64,000 bases of DNA, from NCBI RefSeq assembly GCF_963678635.1, contig NC_087071.1:44255095-44319094 (forward strand), given 5' to 3'. Each line of letters starts with the position of its first letter. The first letter of the stretch is position 1. This DNA comes from Symsagittifera roscoffensis. Lineage: Eukaryota; Xenacoelomorpha; Acoela; Convolutidae. This document shows positions 30,301-42,300 of the stretch, one piece after another. Position numbers and translations under genes: made by a program. The notes below the pieces were generated by a model. It searched no databases. It saw only the letters and a program-made list of their open reading frames with translations, and was not told the origin of the DNA.

Positions 30301-33300
30301 TTTGGTCAAGTGGTAAAATCATGCGTTGGGAGCCTAAGTGCAGGGTTTGAGATTTTTCTGTGAAAAATTGAATTTTCCGTCTGCCGTTTTTCCACTTAAT
30401 TCTTGTCGGCTCTTTTTTGCAAGCATGTGAACTTTTCCGTAAAGCTCAAGAAGTTTTCACCGTTCTTAGAGTACCGTATCTAACAGTTTAAAAGATGCAA
30501 GGAATTGAGTTTCAAAATTTTGTATAGTTTTTGTTAGAAATTGTTCGTTGAAGTTTCTCGGGCCTAAATGGTTTCAGCATTTTTTATCTTGGCGAAGTTG
30601 CCTCATTATATGTCGTTCAAAGGTCAAAGGTATAGCTTAATGCGTTTTTGTGCTTCTGTTGACGGAAAATCTTGAAACTTTTCTAACACAAAGTATTCTA
30701 GCTTTTCTTGAGCTAACTTTTCTCAAGTTTCTTAGATTCTCCGACTCATTTTATGTAGGGGTAACGAATGCTCTTGGAATCGCAATGGTCCTAGGTTCGA
30801 ATGTGACCACGACCACGATTTTTTTTTCAAACTGGAAGAATTGCGTTTCAAAAGAACTGTCGGTCTATGATTTTTCTACTGATAATTTGTTTGCCTAGTT
30901 GACACAATTTTTATGCACGCATTTTTTTGTAGTTGCTCATTGTGTTTTGGTTAACTCCTGCAATTTTTTTTCTAATAACTTTGACTTAGTATATTTTCCT
31001 TTTTTCGCTGAAATTTTTTTTATCGGTCTTTGATAATTTTGTTTTATATTATTGGCTTAGTGACCTAATTTTGGGTGCTGTCAAGGGAAACAATTTTTTT
31101 ATTTTCCCCTCCAGAGCGCAAAAGATGCTAAAACCTTACATAAGAATTTATAGTTCAACATTTTTCATGAAACAAGTTGTTATTCGGTTCTGGTTCTACG
31201 CGAATTTTACCAACCTTGGTTGGCTCAGTTGTCTCTCAGTATTTATTTTGAATTTTAATTAAAAGCCGTGGATTGTTTTAGGTCGTGTGTCTCATAAATA
31301 GAGCATCATTCCACGCAATATTTTGGAAGTTTTTTCTTGTGGTTTTTCGAATACTTTTTGATCTTAGTAGCTCTCCTTTCCTTACCAGCTTGTTAGCATG
31401 CTATGCTATTTTTATGAGGTATGGCAAGTGGTGCGAAGCTCAGCTTCCTCTCTGTGCTTCAAAAAATATATATTTTTAGCTGAGTGGCTTTGTTTCTGTC
31501 CGCTTGCACTGCTATGTATGTGATGTGTCGGAAGTGTTTGGAAGCTCAACTTCGCCTCTGTAGAATGTTGACTTATATTCATAAGCAATCAGTAGAAAAA
31601 ATGAATGGCATGTTTTTGTGATGCTCTAACAGTGTAACTGTAATATTACATGCTCATGCTATTAAAATAAGTCGTATCGTTTTTTGTTTGACTTCGTTTA
31701 TCTAACTGGTTTTTGGAATATTTTTCAGTTTTTTCGAACACTACCCAGCCACAGCTGAGACAAAGAATTCAATTGAAAAAGTGAGTAGTAGCTTTCTCCT
31801 TAAATAAGCAGTTAACCTCCTACTTAAACAGATAAGTTACTAGCGTTTTGCGTTAAGTCTTTTTTTTGAAAATGCGATTACGTGAGTGACGCTCCTAATC
31901 ATAAGATCGGATATTCAAATCCGGGAAAGTTTTTTTTCGCTCGAGTTTTGCTACTTTATTGATGGCTAGTGTTAGTAAAATTACAATCGGTCGTAGAACA
32001 GATGTGATAAGGTGATACTGCTAATCTCAAAATTGAACTTTAATTTTTTTCAAGGCGTATTTTCAGTATTTTCCATATTTTGTTTTGCCTGTTTAGAGCT
32101 CTTTTTGCATTTTCCTCATTTGGGAAGCACAGCTTCGTTTCTGTGTAAAGTCTTTGCATTCATGCTTCGAAGCCCATAGAAAAAATCCGCAGTATAAAGA
32201 AAAACCGGTTTAAAATTTTTTGACTTTTGGTCAAATAGAGCAAGTTTTGAACAAATAAAGCGAGCTTGCAGGCTTAGAATTTGGAAATGAGACGTAAAAT
32301 CTTAGTTTTACTTCAGGAAAATTAGTTGTTGAAGTTTCTTTTAGCGAACTCTTGACTTTTACATATTCGAGAACTTTTACATATTCGAGGCTTATTTCAG
32401 ATTTTTTTATTGCACCTTGAGGTGCTTTTTGTCATGCTCTCGCTAGTGTTTGTGAAGCGAAGTTTCGCCTCTGTGTCTTAAATTGGGTCGATTTTATTTA
32501 AAAAGCCAATTATAAATTGTTCAAGAAAAAAAAGAGGTTTTCGGGTATCATTTTTTTCTTCCAATTTCGGAAGGTGAGATTTTTCAAAAAACAAGTCAGT
32601 ATTTTTTGTGTTTACTTGCGTTCAATAATTTATTGCAACTGTCTGTTGGCTGTTTGTTAGGAATGTACAATAAGTTGACCGTTCTTTATAAGGAAACCTG
32701 AAGTTCCTTAACTTCCAAGCGCTTCATATTTGGTCAAGTGGTAAAATCATGCGTTGGGAGCCTAAGTGCAGGGTTTGAGATTTTTCTGTGAAAAATTGAA
32801 TTTTCCGTCTGCCGTTTTTCCACTTAATTCTTGTCGGCTCTTTTTTGCAAGCATGTGAACTTTTCCGTAAAGCTCAAGAAGTTTTCACCGTTCTTAGAGT
32901 ACCGTATCTAACAGTTTAAAAGATGCAAGGAATTGAGTTTCAAAATTTTGTATAGTTTTTGTTAGAAATTGTTCGTTGAAGTTTCTCGGGCCTAAATGGT
33001 TTCAGCATTTTTTATCTTGGCGAAGTTGCCTCATTATATGTCGTTCAAAGGTCAAAGGTATAGCTTAATGCGTTTTTGTGCTTCTGTTGACGGAAAATCT
33101 TGAAACTTTTCTAACACAAAGTATTCTAGCTTTTCTTGAGCTAACTTTTCTCAAGTTTCTTAGATTCTCCGACTCATTTTATGTAGGGGTAACGAATGCT
33201 CTTGGAATCGCAATGGTCCTAGGTTCGAATGTGACCACGACCACGATTTTTTTTTCAAACTGGAAGAATTGCGTTTCAAAAGAACTGTCGGTCTATGATT

Positions 33301-36300
33301 TTTCTACTGATAATTTGTTTGCCTAGTTGACACAATTTTTATGCACGCATTTTTTTGTAGTTGCTCATTGTGTTTTGGTTAACTCCTGCAATTTTTTTTC
33401 TAATAACTTTGACTTAGTATATTTTCCTTTTTTCGCTGAAATTTTTTTTATCGGTCTTTGATAATTTTGTTTTATATTATTGGCTTAGTGACCTAATTTT
33501 GGGTGCTGTCAAGGGAAACAATTTTTTTATTTTCCCCTCCAGAGCGCAAAAGATGCTAAAACCTTACATAAGAATTTATAGTTCAACATTTTTCATGAAA
33601 CAAGTTGTTATTCGGTTCTGGTTCTACGCGAATTTTACCAAGCTTGGTTGGCTCAGTTGTCTCTCAGTATTTATTTTGAATTTTAATTAAAAGCCGTGGA
33701 TTGTTTTAGGTCGTGTGTCTCATAAATAGAGCATCATTCCACGCAATATTTTGGAAGTTTTTTCTTGTGGTTTTTCGAATACTTTTTGATCTTAGTAGCT
33801 CTCCTTTCCTTACCAGCTTGTTAGCATGCTATGCTATTTTTATGAGGTATGGCAAGTGGTGCGAAGCTCAGCTTCCTCTCTGTGCTTCAAAAAATATATA
33901 TTTTTAGCTGAGTGGCTTTGTTTCTGTCCGCTTGCACTGCTATGTATGTGATGTGTCGGAAGTGTTTGGAAGCTCAACTTCGCCTCTGTAGAATGTTGAC
34001 TTATATTCATAAGCAATCAGTAGAAAAAATGAATGGCATGTTTTTGTGATGCTCTAACAGTGTAACTGTAATATTACATGCTCATGCTATTAAAATAAGT
34101 CGTATCGTTTTTTGTTTGACTTCGTTTATCTAACTGGTTTTTGGAATATTTTTCAGTTTTTTCGAACACTACCCAGCCACAGCTGAGACAAAGAATTCAA
34201 TTGAAAAAGTGAGTAGTAGCTTTCTCCTTAAATAAGCAGTTAACCTCCTACTTAAACAGATAAGTTACTAGCGTTTTGCGTTAAGTCTTTTTTTTGAAAA
34301 TGCGATTACGTGAGTGACGCTCCTAATCATAAGATCGGATATTCAAATCCGGGAAAGTTTTTTTTCGCTCGAGTTTTGCTACTTTATTGATGGCTAGTGT
34401 TAGTAAAATTACAATCGGTCGTAGAACAGATGTGATAAGGTGATACTGCTAATCTCAAAATTGAACTTTAATTTTTTTCAAGGCGTATTTTCAGTATTTT
34501 CCATATTTTGTTTTGCCTGTTTAGAGCTCTTTTTGCATTTTCCTCATTTGGGAAGCACAGCTTCGTTTCTGTGTAAAGTCTTTGCATTCATGCTTCGAAG
34601 CCCATAGAAAAAATCCGCAGTATAAAGAAAAACCGGTTTAAAATTTTTTGACTTTTGGTCAAATAGAGCAAGTTTTGAACAAATAAAGCGAGCTTGCAGG
34701 CTTAGAATTTGGAAATGAGACGTAAAATCTTAGTTTTACTTCAGGAAAATTAGTTGTTGAAGTTTCTTTTAGCGAACTCTTGACAACAATTGTCTTATTA
34801 AGGCTTTTTCAGATCCGTTTACAGCCGAACAACAAAAGCATCTCAAAAATACATAATCTTTTATTGTTTTTTTTGTGGTATATTCTTCTGTCTTATGTAA
34901 ATGTTTCATACGAAAGGAAATAGGTTCATGCAGTATATAAATCATGCGGAACGATTTAAAGTTGTGTCAAATTTAATGAAAAGCTATCACGCACGCTCTT
35001 GTTTGGTTTCAGCAGCGACATAGCCGAATCGATCGAGTTCGATAAACACTGCGAAGCAACCCGACTTGACCTAATGATCAAACTTATCAGAAATTTTCTC
35101 GCGAGACAACCTAGCGACAACAGCAGCATTTCAACCTCGTCTGAAGTGAATGAAGTTATGACACGGCTGGGAAAAAAGATTGAGATTGCATTTGGGGATG
35201 TGAAGAAGAAATTAGACGATGAATTGAGAATGGGGTTGGAGAAATTAAGTAAAGAGATGAAAAGGTTGCACGAGGTTAGAAATAATTTAAAGTGCTCGAA
35301 CAAAATAATAGTTTATTGCAAAAAAAAATCATGAAAATTAACTGGAAACAAGGAAAACGAGTTAAGACTCTTGGCACAAGGAGAAGACACGGTTTTGCGG
35401 TGATTTTTAATATCCATAAGCCATTAGAAAATCTGCAATCTTGGAAATAATCTACAATGGACTAGTTGCTAAAAGAACGAATCTAGTGATTCGGAAAAAA
35501 ATAAAGTCAGCGACGTGAATTAAGAAACTAATTTAGTGACGCTTTCAGAAATAGAAATTGAGCCGAAGTTGAGGAACTGCATTTCGATTGGTCGCCGAAG
35601 GTGATTTGTTTGTTGTTGTTTAGAGCCAACTAATGAAGCTGCGTCTGAGACAGTTGAATGAAAGGAAGCCTCTCTGGGATTTGCTGAAGAATGAGCAAAA
35701 AATGGTACGCTTTAATTTGATAACAATTTTTTTTTTACAGAATTAAGCGTCTAGGTATCATATCAGCTTAAAGATATAATAGACATAATAACGCCTTAAA
35801 TAAGTTTTGTTACTTTTCCACGCCTTAATTTAGAGGTCAACGTAGTTTAATTTAAGGAGAGACATAGTTTGGTTGAGTTGTTGGACAAGCAACACAAAAG
35901 AGAGGTGGATGAAATAGTACACGTGCTACAGTTGGAGAAATTCGAGAAAACTGAAGAACTTAGAAGGGTTAGTTACTTCAGTCCATTCATTGTACTTGAA
36001 TTTTCAAGATTTTCAGGTTATTTTTAGCTAATTGGGTGTCGGTCTTCATTATGTCGACGATTTTTTTTTATGTTTTTTAATTTCTATTCAATTGTTTGAA
36101 TTGAAGTTGATTCATACTTGTCATTGTATTTGCGAAGGCCTGCAATCAATTTCACCATTGACAAACAAAAATTTGTTTATTTTTTCACAATTTTTTCTTG
36201 CTGACTTTTGAGTGGCATAGTGTGTCAATCGTACCATTTTTGGTGAAGCAAATTTAAATCATAGTTAATCTGTATTTTTTTTTGCTTTTTAAATCTCTTT

Positions 36301-39300
36301 TCGGTCTATCATGTATTAGCTTTTGTGTCGGCTAAATGTCCTCGGCACTCTTTTTCTTGATAGCTCGTGTGTTTTAAAGGATAGAAATGGAATTTCCAAA
36401 TTTATAATTTTGCAGGTAACTGTATTCCAAGATTTTGTATAGTTTCAACTTTTATTTTTTTAAGCGTTCAAAGTTTCATCGGCTTAAATGTTTTCGGCTT
36501 GTTTTATCGATATAGTTGTCTTATATTTTATCGTTTGAAAAGTGAAACTAGGTGTATATGTGTTTGCGTGCTTCGGTTGGGATGACATAACAAATCGAAT
36601 AGTTTTGTTAGGATAGTTACCATTCGATAATTTTGTCTAAATGTTATTTAGGGTGTTTTATTGCTTTTTTCTTTTTTTTCGACTGGCGACTTTCGGCTAG
36701 CTCTGCCGGATTATCGCAAGCAGGGGCGGATCTAGGATTTTCTCGAGGGGGGGCGGATTTTCAAAAAATTTTCCAAAATTTTGACGACCTTTTTTTTTAG
36801 GTCAACCAAAGTGATGCAAAGTTCTGCTTCGCCTATGTGTTTGGATAGAAATTTCCATTTAAACTTCCATTAAAAGTCGACCTGTTTCTTCATTCAGGCT
36901 AATGCGACCGAACTTCGTCTTAAACTGAAAGAAATAATCACAGAAACTCTGCTCACTCAAAAACAGATGATAAACTCCGAGTGGGCTGCCATATCCGATG
37001 CTGCCGACTACGAAACCTCAGCCTCTTTTCTTCTAGATTGCGAATTCCAACTGGATTCCATCACGCGTGAATTTGAACAAAGTCTGAACAAATTGGAATC
37101 TTATCTTGGTAGGAATATTTCAGATGCCTTCAATGAAATATTGTATGCAACAATGAAATTCAATAACTTGTTTCCAAATGAGGTTATTATGCAAATTGAT
37201 AAGTTCTTCTATATTAGCATCACTTGAAAGAGCGTTGTAGGACTAAAACCTAGCCTGTTTTCAGTAATCTAAGATGCTCAATGCATTTCGATTGAGTGAT
37301 GGGTCCCTGTCTAAATATTTTGAAAAACGTTTGAATGATTCGAATAAAAAGGAAGGGCAATCTGCCGTTTTAAACATATTTTGCATCTAGTTTCTCTCTG
37401 AATAATTAGCTTTGACATGCAAATGTTCTGATACAGGTCTCTTTTTGATGAGAGATGTCTGATCGAATCATAATAATTTTGGTTTCAAGCCAGAAACTTC
37501 TATCAAACTGTACGTTTACAACTTAATTCGGCTTGTTGGGACCTTCTTTTTGAGTCTTTTTTATCTTTCCACATCTGTGCGCTGGTGGATGTGAATGATA
37601 TGGAAAAATGGCGTGGAATTTGATTAGATCTGTAGCGGAATAACATGAAGATCTGTAACTTTCCACATGAAGTTTATGGTAATATTTGGATGAATCCACC
37701 TGTCTAGATCTCTACACTGGGGATGTGAAGTGTAAGCTGGAGGAGAAGGTGACTTGGAGGAGACACTTTGTGAGGATGAAGGAGGTGGCAGGAGATAGAC
37801 AGAGGAGTGCGCTTAATCTAGTCAGGGAGAGGATGAAGAACTTCTTGGACAGTCAGATCAAGTGAGTCAGTAGTGCTGATTCATGTAGAACTCATCCTGT
37901 TCTACATGGATGAATTCTTTACTCGCTCATTTGCTTTGTATATCTTTTTTGAGCGGTCGCATGGTTGCATATAATGTTTTCACTGTCTGAGAATCCGAAG
38001 CTTACACATCCAGTGGTAGGATGTCCAGTGAAATCCAGTGGTGCATTTTCAATAGTTTTTACAAAATCTAACTGGAAATACTGGTGGCCATTCTGTGAGT
38101 ATTGGTATTCTGTGAGTAAGACAAATGCAATGAAATAAAGCATAATTAGTGCACAATTAAGACCATAATCAGATCGTCATGCGAATTTTCAGCTGAAGTA
38201 AATATATCGTCGACTCTAGGTATGAAAAAAATCGTGTTGCGTAATATTAGTGTTCGCCTCAGAAATTGATGAAAGAAGAGGCTAAGTTTTTGATCTAGTT
38301 TAATCAAGAGGCTTAAATCCTTTTTAAATTCGCTTTTTTTAATACCTGGAACTATTTTCGTGTAGTTCAGTTTAAATAACTTGCATTTTTTAGACAAGGG
38401 CGCATTGACGATGTAGAAGAGAGTGGGTGGCTGCTGCGTATGCGGGGGGATGTTCTGGCCATTAAAACATCCATGCAGGCTGAAAAGGAAACACAACTCC
38501 TAGATCTCGCTAAGGTACATATGTCGAATATGGAGCTGGAACTGCAGAAAGAACATCAAATTTCAATAGATTTTATGTCTTAATAAAAAAATTTCAGTAA
38601 AAATCCTCCGAATTTCAATAGATTTCATGGCTATTATATATGGCTTTTATGGTAGTAAACAATCTTCCGGAAATGATGTTATTTTAATCGATTTGGTAAT
38701 ATATATTTATAATTGTAGATGAATTTAAAAAGTAAAGTCAATGTCGAATGTTCTTCGTAAAAATTTAAATTTGCAGCCTTTCAGCGACTCTTTTGCTCAC
38801 TGATTAGAATATTCTACTGCTTTGCTTGATGTTTTTCTTGCGATTTATATTTATTGTATATCCTTAATCAACGATTAAAGATCATAGCGGGTCTGGAGCA
38901 ACTAAATTTAAGTGGCTGTTGTATGAAATACTGCCGGATCAACTACTTCACCATCGCCCCCGTCCTGTAAAAAAAATATTTGATTCGTTTCAGGTGAAGC
39001 AAGACCAACAGCATGCGGATAGAGTGTTGAAACTGGCTACTTTGAAGGAAGCGGTGGAAAAGTACGACAGGGAGGCCGGGGAGTTGTTTGTCAAAGGCGA
39101 AATAGGTTTGTTGACACTCCATCCCTGCGTATAGAATTGACATCCTGGCTATCTCTAGGTTTTTTGTAGGTTTGTTTTTGAACTGTGAACGTTTGAACGT
39201 CTGTGAACGTTTTTCTGGTACCCAATGCGCTGACGGGATGTTTTTTATTCCAATACCTGCATCTCTGAATGCACGTTCTGTCTAAACATAAATTTAGTAC

Positions 39301-42300
39301 TTCGTTATTCTTTTTTTATCATTCAACTTCTTTTAATATTATCACACTTTTTAATGTTCATTTAACGTTTTGTATGAAGGTGAATGTTCAATTAGTATAT
39401 ATTTTTCAGACACCTCCAAACTCTTCCGAGAACGCTTCGACATCATGCGCAAAGAGGCCATCCAGAACTTGGAAGACGAAATGACGTTTGACAGAGAGTG
39501 TAGTTTGGAGGTGGGCCAGACCATGTCCAGTCTGTTTGACAAAGTATACTCTGCCCTGGAGCAGACGAGCAGAGGATATGCTAAAAATTTGGAGGCGAAA
39601 GGTATGTCGAATCTTTACGTTTTGAATCAGTTTCAAAAGAAAAAATGCTTAAGTTTATTGCTCTTTCATGTATTAGATCGTAGATCGTATATAATATAGT
39701 GCTGTTTTGCTATAAGCATTATGTAATCATAACACAGGCTTAATATATGTGTCCAGGGGCGTATCTAGGATTTTCTCGAGGGGGGGCGGATTTTCAAAAA
39801 TTTTCGAAAAACTTTTTTTTTTAGTTCGACCGAATTGATTTTCCGAGCTCTCCCAAAGCAGTAAAAGAACCTATTTTGGTCAAATTTTCTGCGCCGCAGG
39901 CAAATTTTGAAAAACAGGCCAAAAAAGGTGTTTTTTGGAACTTTTTAGAAAATTTAGACCAAAAAAATTGCGTTTTTTTAGCGAGTGCTCCCCATTAAAG
40001 TAAGTATATATTGGCGCCTTTAGAAAATCTTCAGGGTCCGTCACCAAATATGGACATCTCAAAATAGTACAAAGGGGGACCCTTTAGGTCGGCAGGGGGT
40101 CGAATCCCTGAGGGGAGGGGGGCGGACGCCCCTGTATGTGTCAATGCGTTTTAGTACTTGTCTTGAACCTTTTAACATGATAACGATAGTTCTTTGTGTG
40201 CGTTTATGGACACTTTCCCAACTGTGTGTTGTTTTTTTTTCGACTTATGAGATTATGAAAGTTAAGATTTTTTCAACTAAGCCAGTGTTTTTTTAATGTT
40301 AACTTGCGATTTTTTTTTTAATGCTTACTCTCTTCCAATCTTCGATTGGCTATATTTTCTTTTTAAATTAACAAGTTGAAATTTAATAAAACAAGTAATT
40401 TTTGTTTGTTTACTTGCGTGTTTTATGTTGGCTATGCGTCTGTACATAAAAAGTTAAGATTGGATTGATCAAATTGTGACTGGTTGTCCTCTATGTTCTG
40501 TTTTGTAGGCTGTAGTGAGGAAGAGGCGGCTGAGATGGTGGACCAGTTTGAGAGGGACAAGGAGAACATGAAATTGACCCTGAAGGAGGAGACAAACCAA
40601 CTACAGAAGACATACCAGGTACATTTCAGAAGAGTTATTAGATCTGAATTGAAATAAATACTCTGCACTACTTAATTGTTGGAATCAATTCCAAATCCCC
40701 CGCAAGAAAAGTTTCTTCATATACCTCGCACTCTAGAATATGGTGAGGATGCACCGAAACGTTCATGCTAATAATTTTACCCATAGTTTAAGAAAATATG
40801 CCGTTTTTAATTGTTTTGAGTCAATAAACTCTGTTCAACTCCAAGAAAAACAGTTTGCATTACTAGTCAAAAAATAGAACTAATTTAAAAAGACAATTTT
40901 TTGGCGATAGCCTCTGAATAGCCGATCACCTAGTAATTGGCCGCAGAACGTACTATGCGTTTTATACGCCCAAAGTCATTTTTCTTCCCACGTGAACTTT
41001 CTTTCTCAACTGCAACTGCGATGAAGTAAATGCCTGCAAGGATTGTTGTCTTTAGATAGCTTCCATGAACTTCAGATATCTGGGTTTGACATCTGCAACA
41101 TTGACTCAAATCCGCGGTGGAATCCTCAAAAAGCTTCTCAGTATAATGGCTCTGGGTCACATTTTTTCCCACTGCTCTACATGCAATAGCGGTGCAAGTG
41201 CAAGCGCAGCCAAGAGGCATATGGTCAAAATGAGGTCTTTGTCCTCACGATTTTGAACAGAGTTTTCGAATTCAAGGATTTTTGTGTGGATAGCTTGTGA
41301 AAATGAAAGAAACATCCCTGTATTTCGTTTCTGAAAAATTGTCCCCCCGTAGTTCATCGAGGACATTTCAGAGTCGATCATCACAGAAACTGGTGCTTTA
41401 ACGTCGGATTTTTGATTTGTTATGTATCCTGTCTCTTGGCTGGAAGAAGTGTTTATATGCAGGGGGAAAGTTGCTCCGTCAACCTAACAATGCAGTATAG
41501 AATTGGTAGAAGTTTTCAGGGCAGCTTTTATAGGTTCCATTGATAAACCAATTTCCATAACCGTGAGGACATTAGCCTTTATGTTCCTGGCAAAAAGCAA
41601 GTCTCGTTTTCCTATTTCTGCAACCACTGAATCTGCCGGAAGAAATTCTTCTTCCTTTGGTATCTGCTTATATCTGTCTGAAAGCGCGAATTCCAGACCA
41701 GTTGGTATTAGTGTGTTGTCGGTTTTCTTGGCGAATTCTTCTGCTTCACTTTTTGATGTTGGGGACTACAGACATCTTCGAGGAACGTTTAGGCATCGGG
41801 TGTACTAAAGCTGCAAATAGTACTTTCTGCGTGGAGCCGTGTCTGCATGTCGCGGAATCCTTCTTGATTTTCGCATTGATTGTATTTGTTTCAATCGCTG
41901 CGTAACGGGGTCCGCGCGTATATTCATGATGAGCCAATTTCTGTAACTCTCCCTTTGTCACTGGCCTTGAATAGTAAGCATAATCGTTGTATAAGGCTTT
42001 TTCGACCTATTTGTTACTTAAAACAGAGTAAATTTGATTTATTTGCATTTTAGTTGGAGTGTTAATTGTTGGCGAGGAAAATTAAAATTGCAAGTTTTAA
42101 TTGTTGGTTTCTCATTTGCACGTGTTCTACGAAATAAAACAAGTTTTTCGTCCGGAGGCAACTATTTAATTGCTGAAAATGGATTTTTTAAGTGTATGCA
42201 AACTGGTATCACGCTTACAATAGTCACATTGTTTCCGGTGTAAATTTTAATACATTAACCAAAATTTAATTTAAAAAATTCAAATTTCAATGTTTTTGTA

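Noticed and set aside
28222..33907. Repeated ORFs of 82, 63 and 64 aa in each tandem unit
   Set aside because: They recur only because the DNA unit is triplicated; the peptides are low-complexity, unlike any family, and start on non-ATG or weak codons.
38146..38496. 116-aa minus-strand ORF
   Set aside because: Mostly intron sequence and antisense to EVC2-like exon 17; a shadow of the real coding strand.
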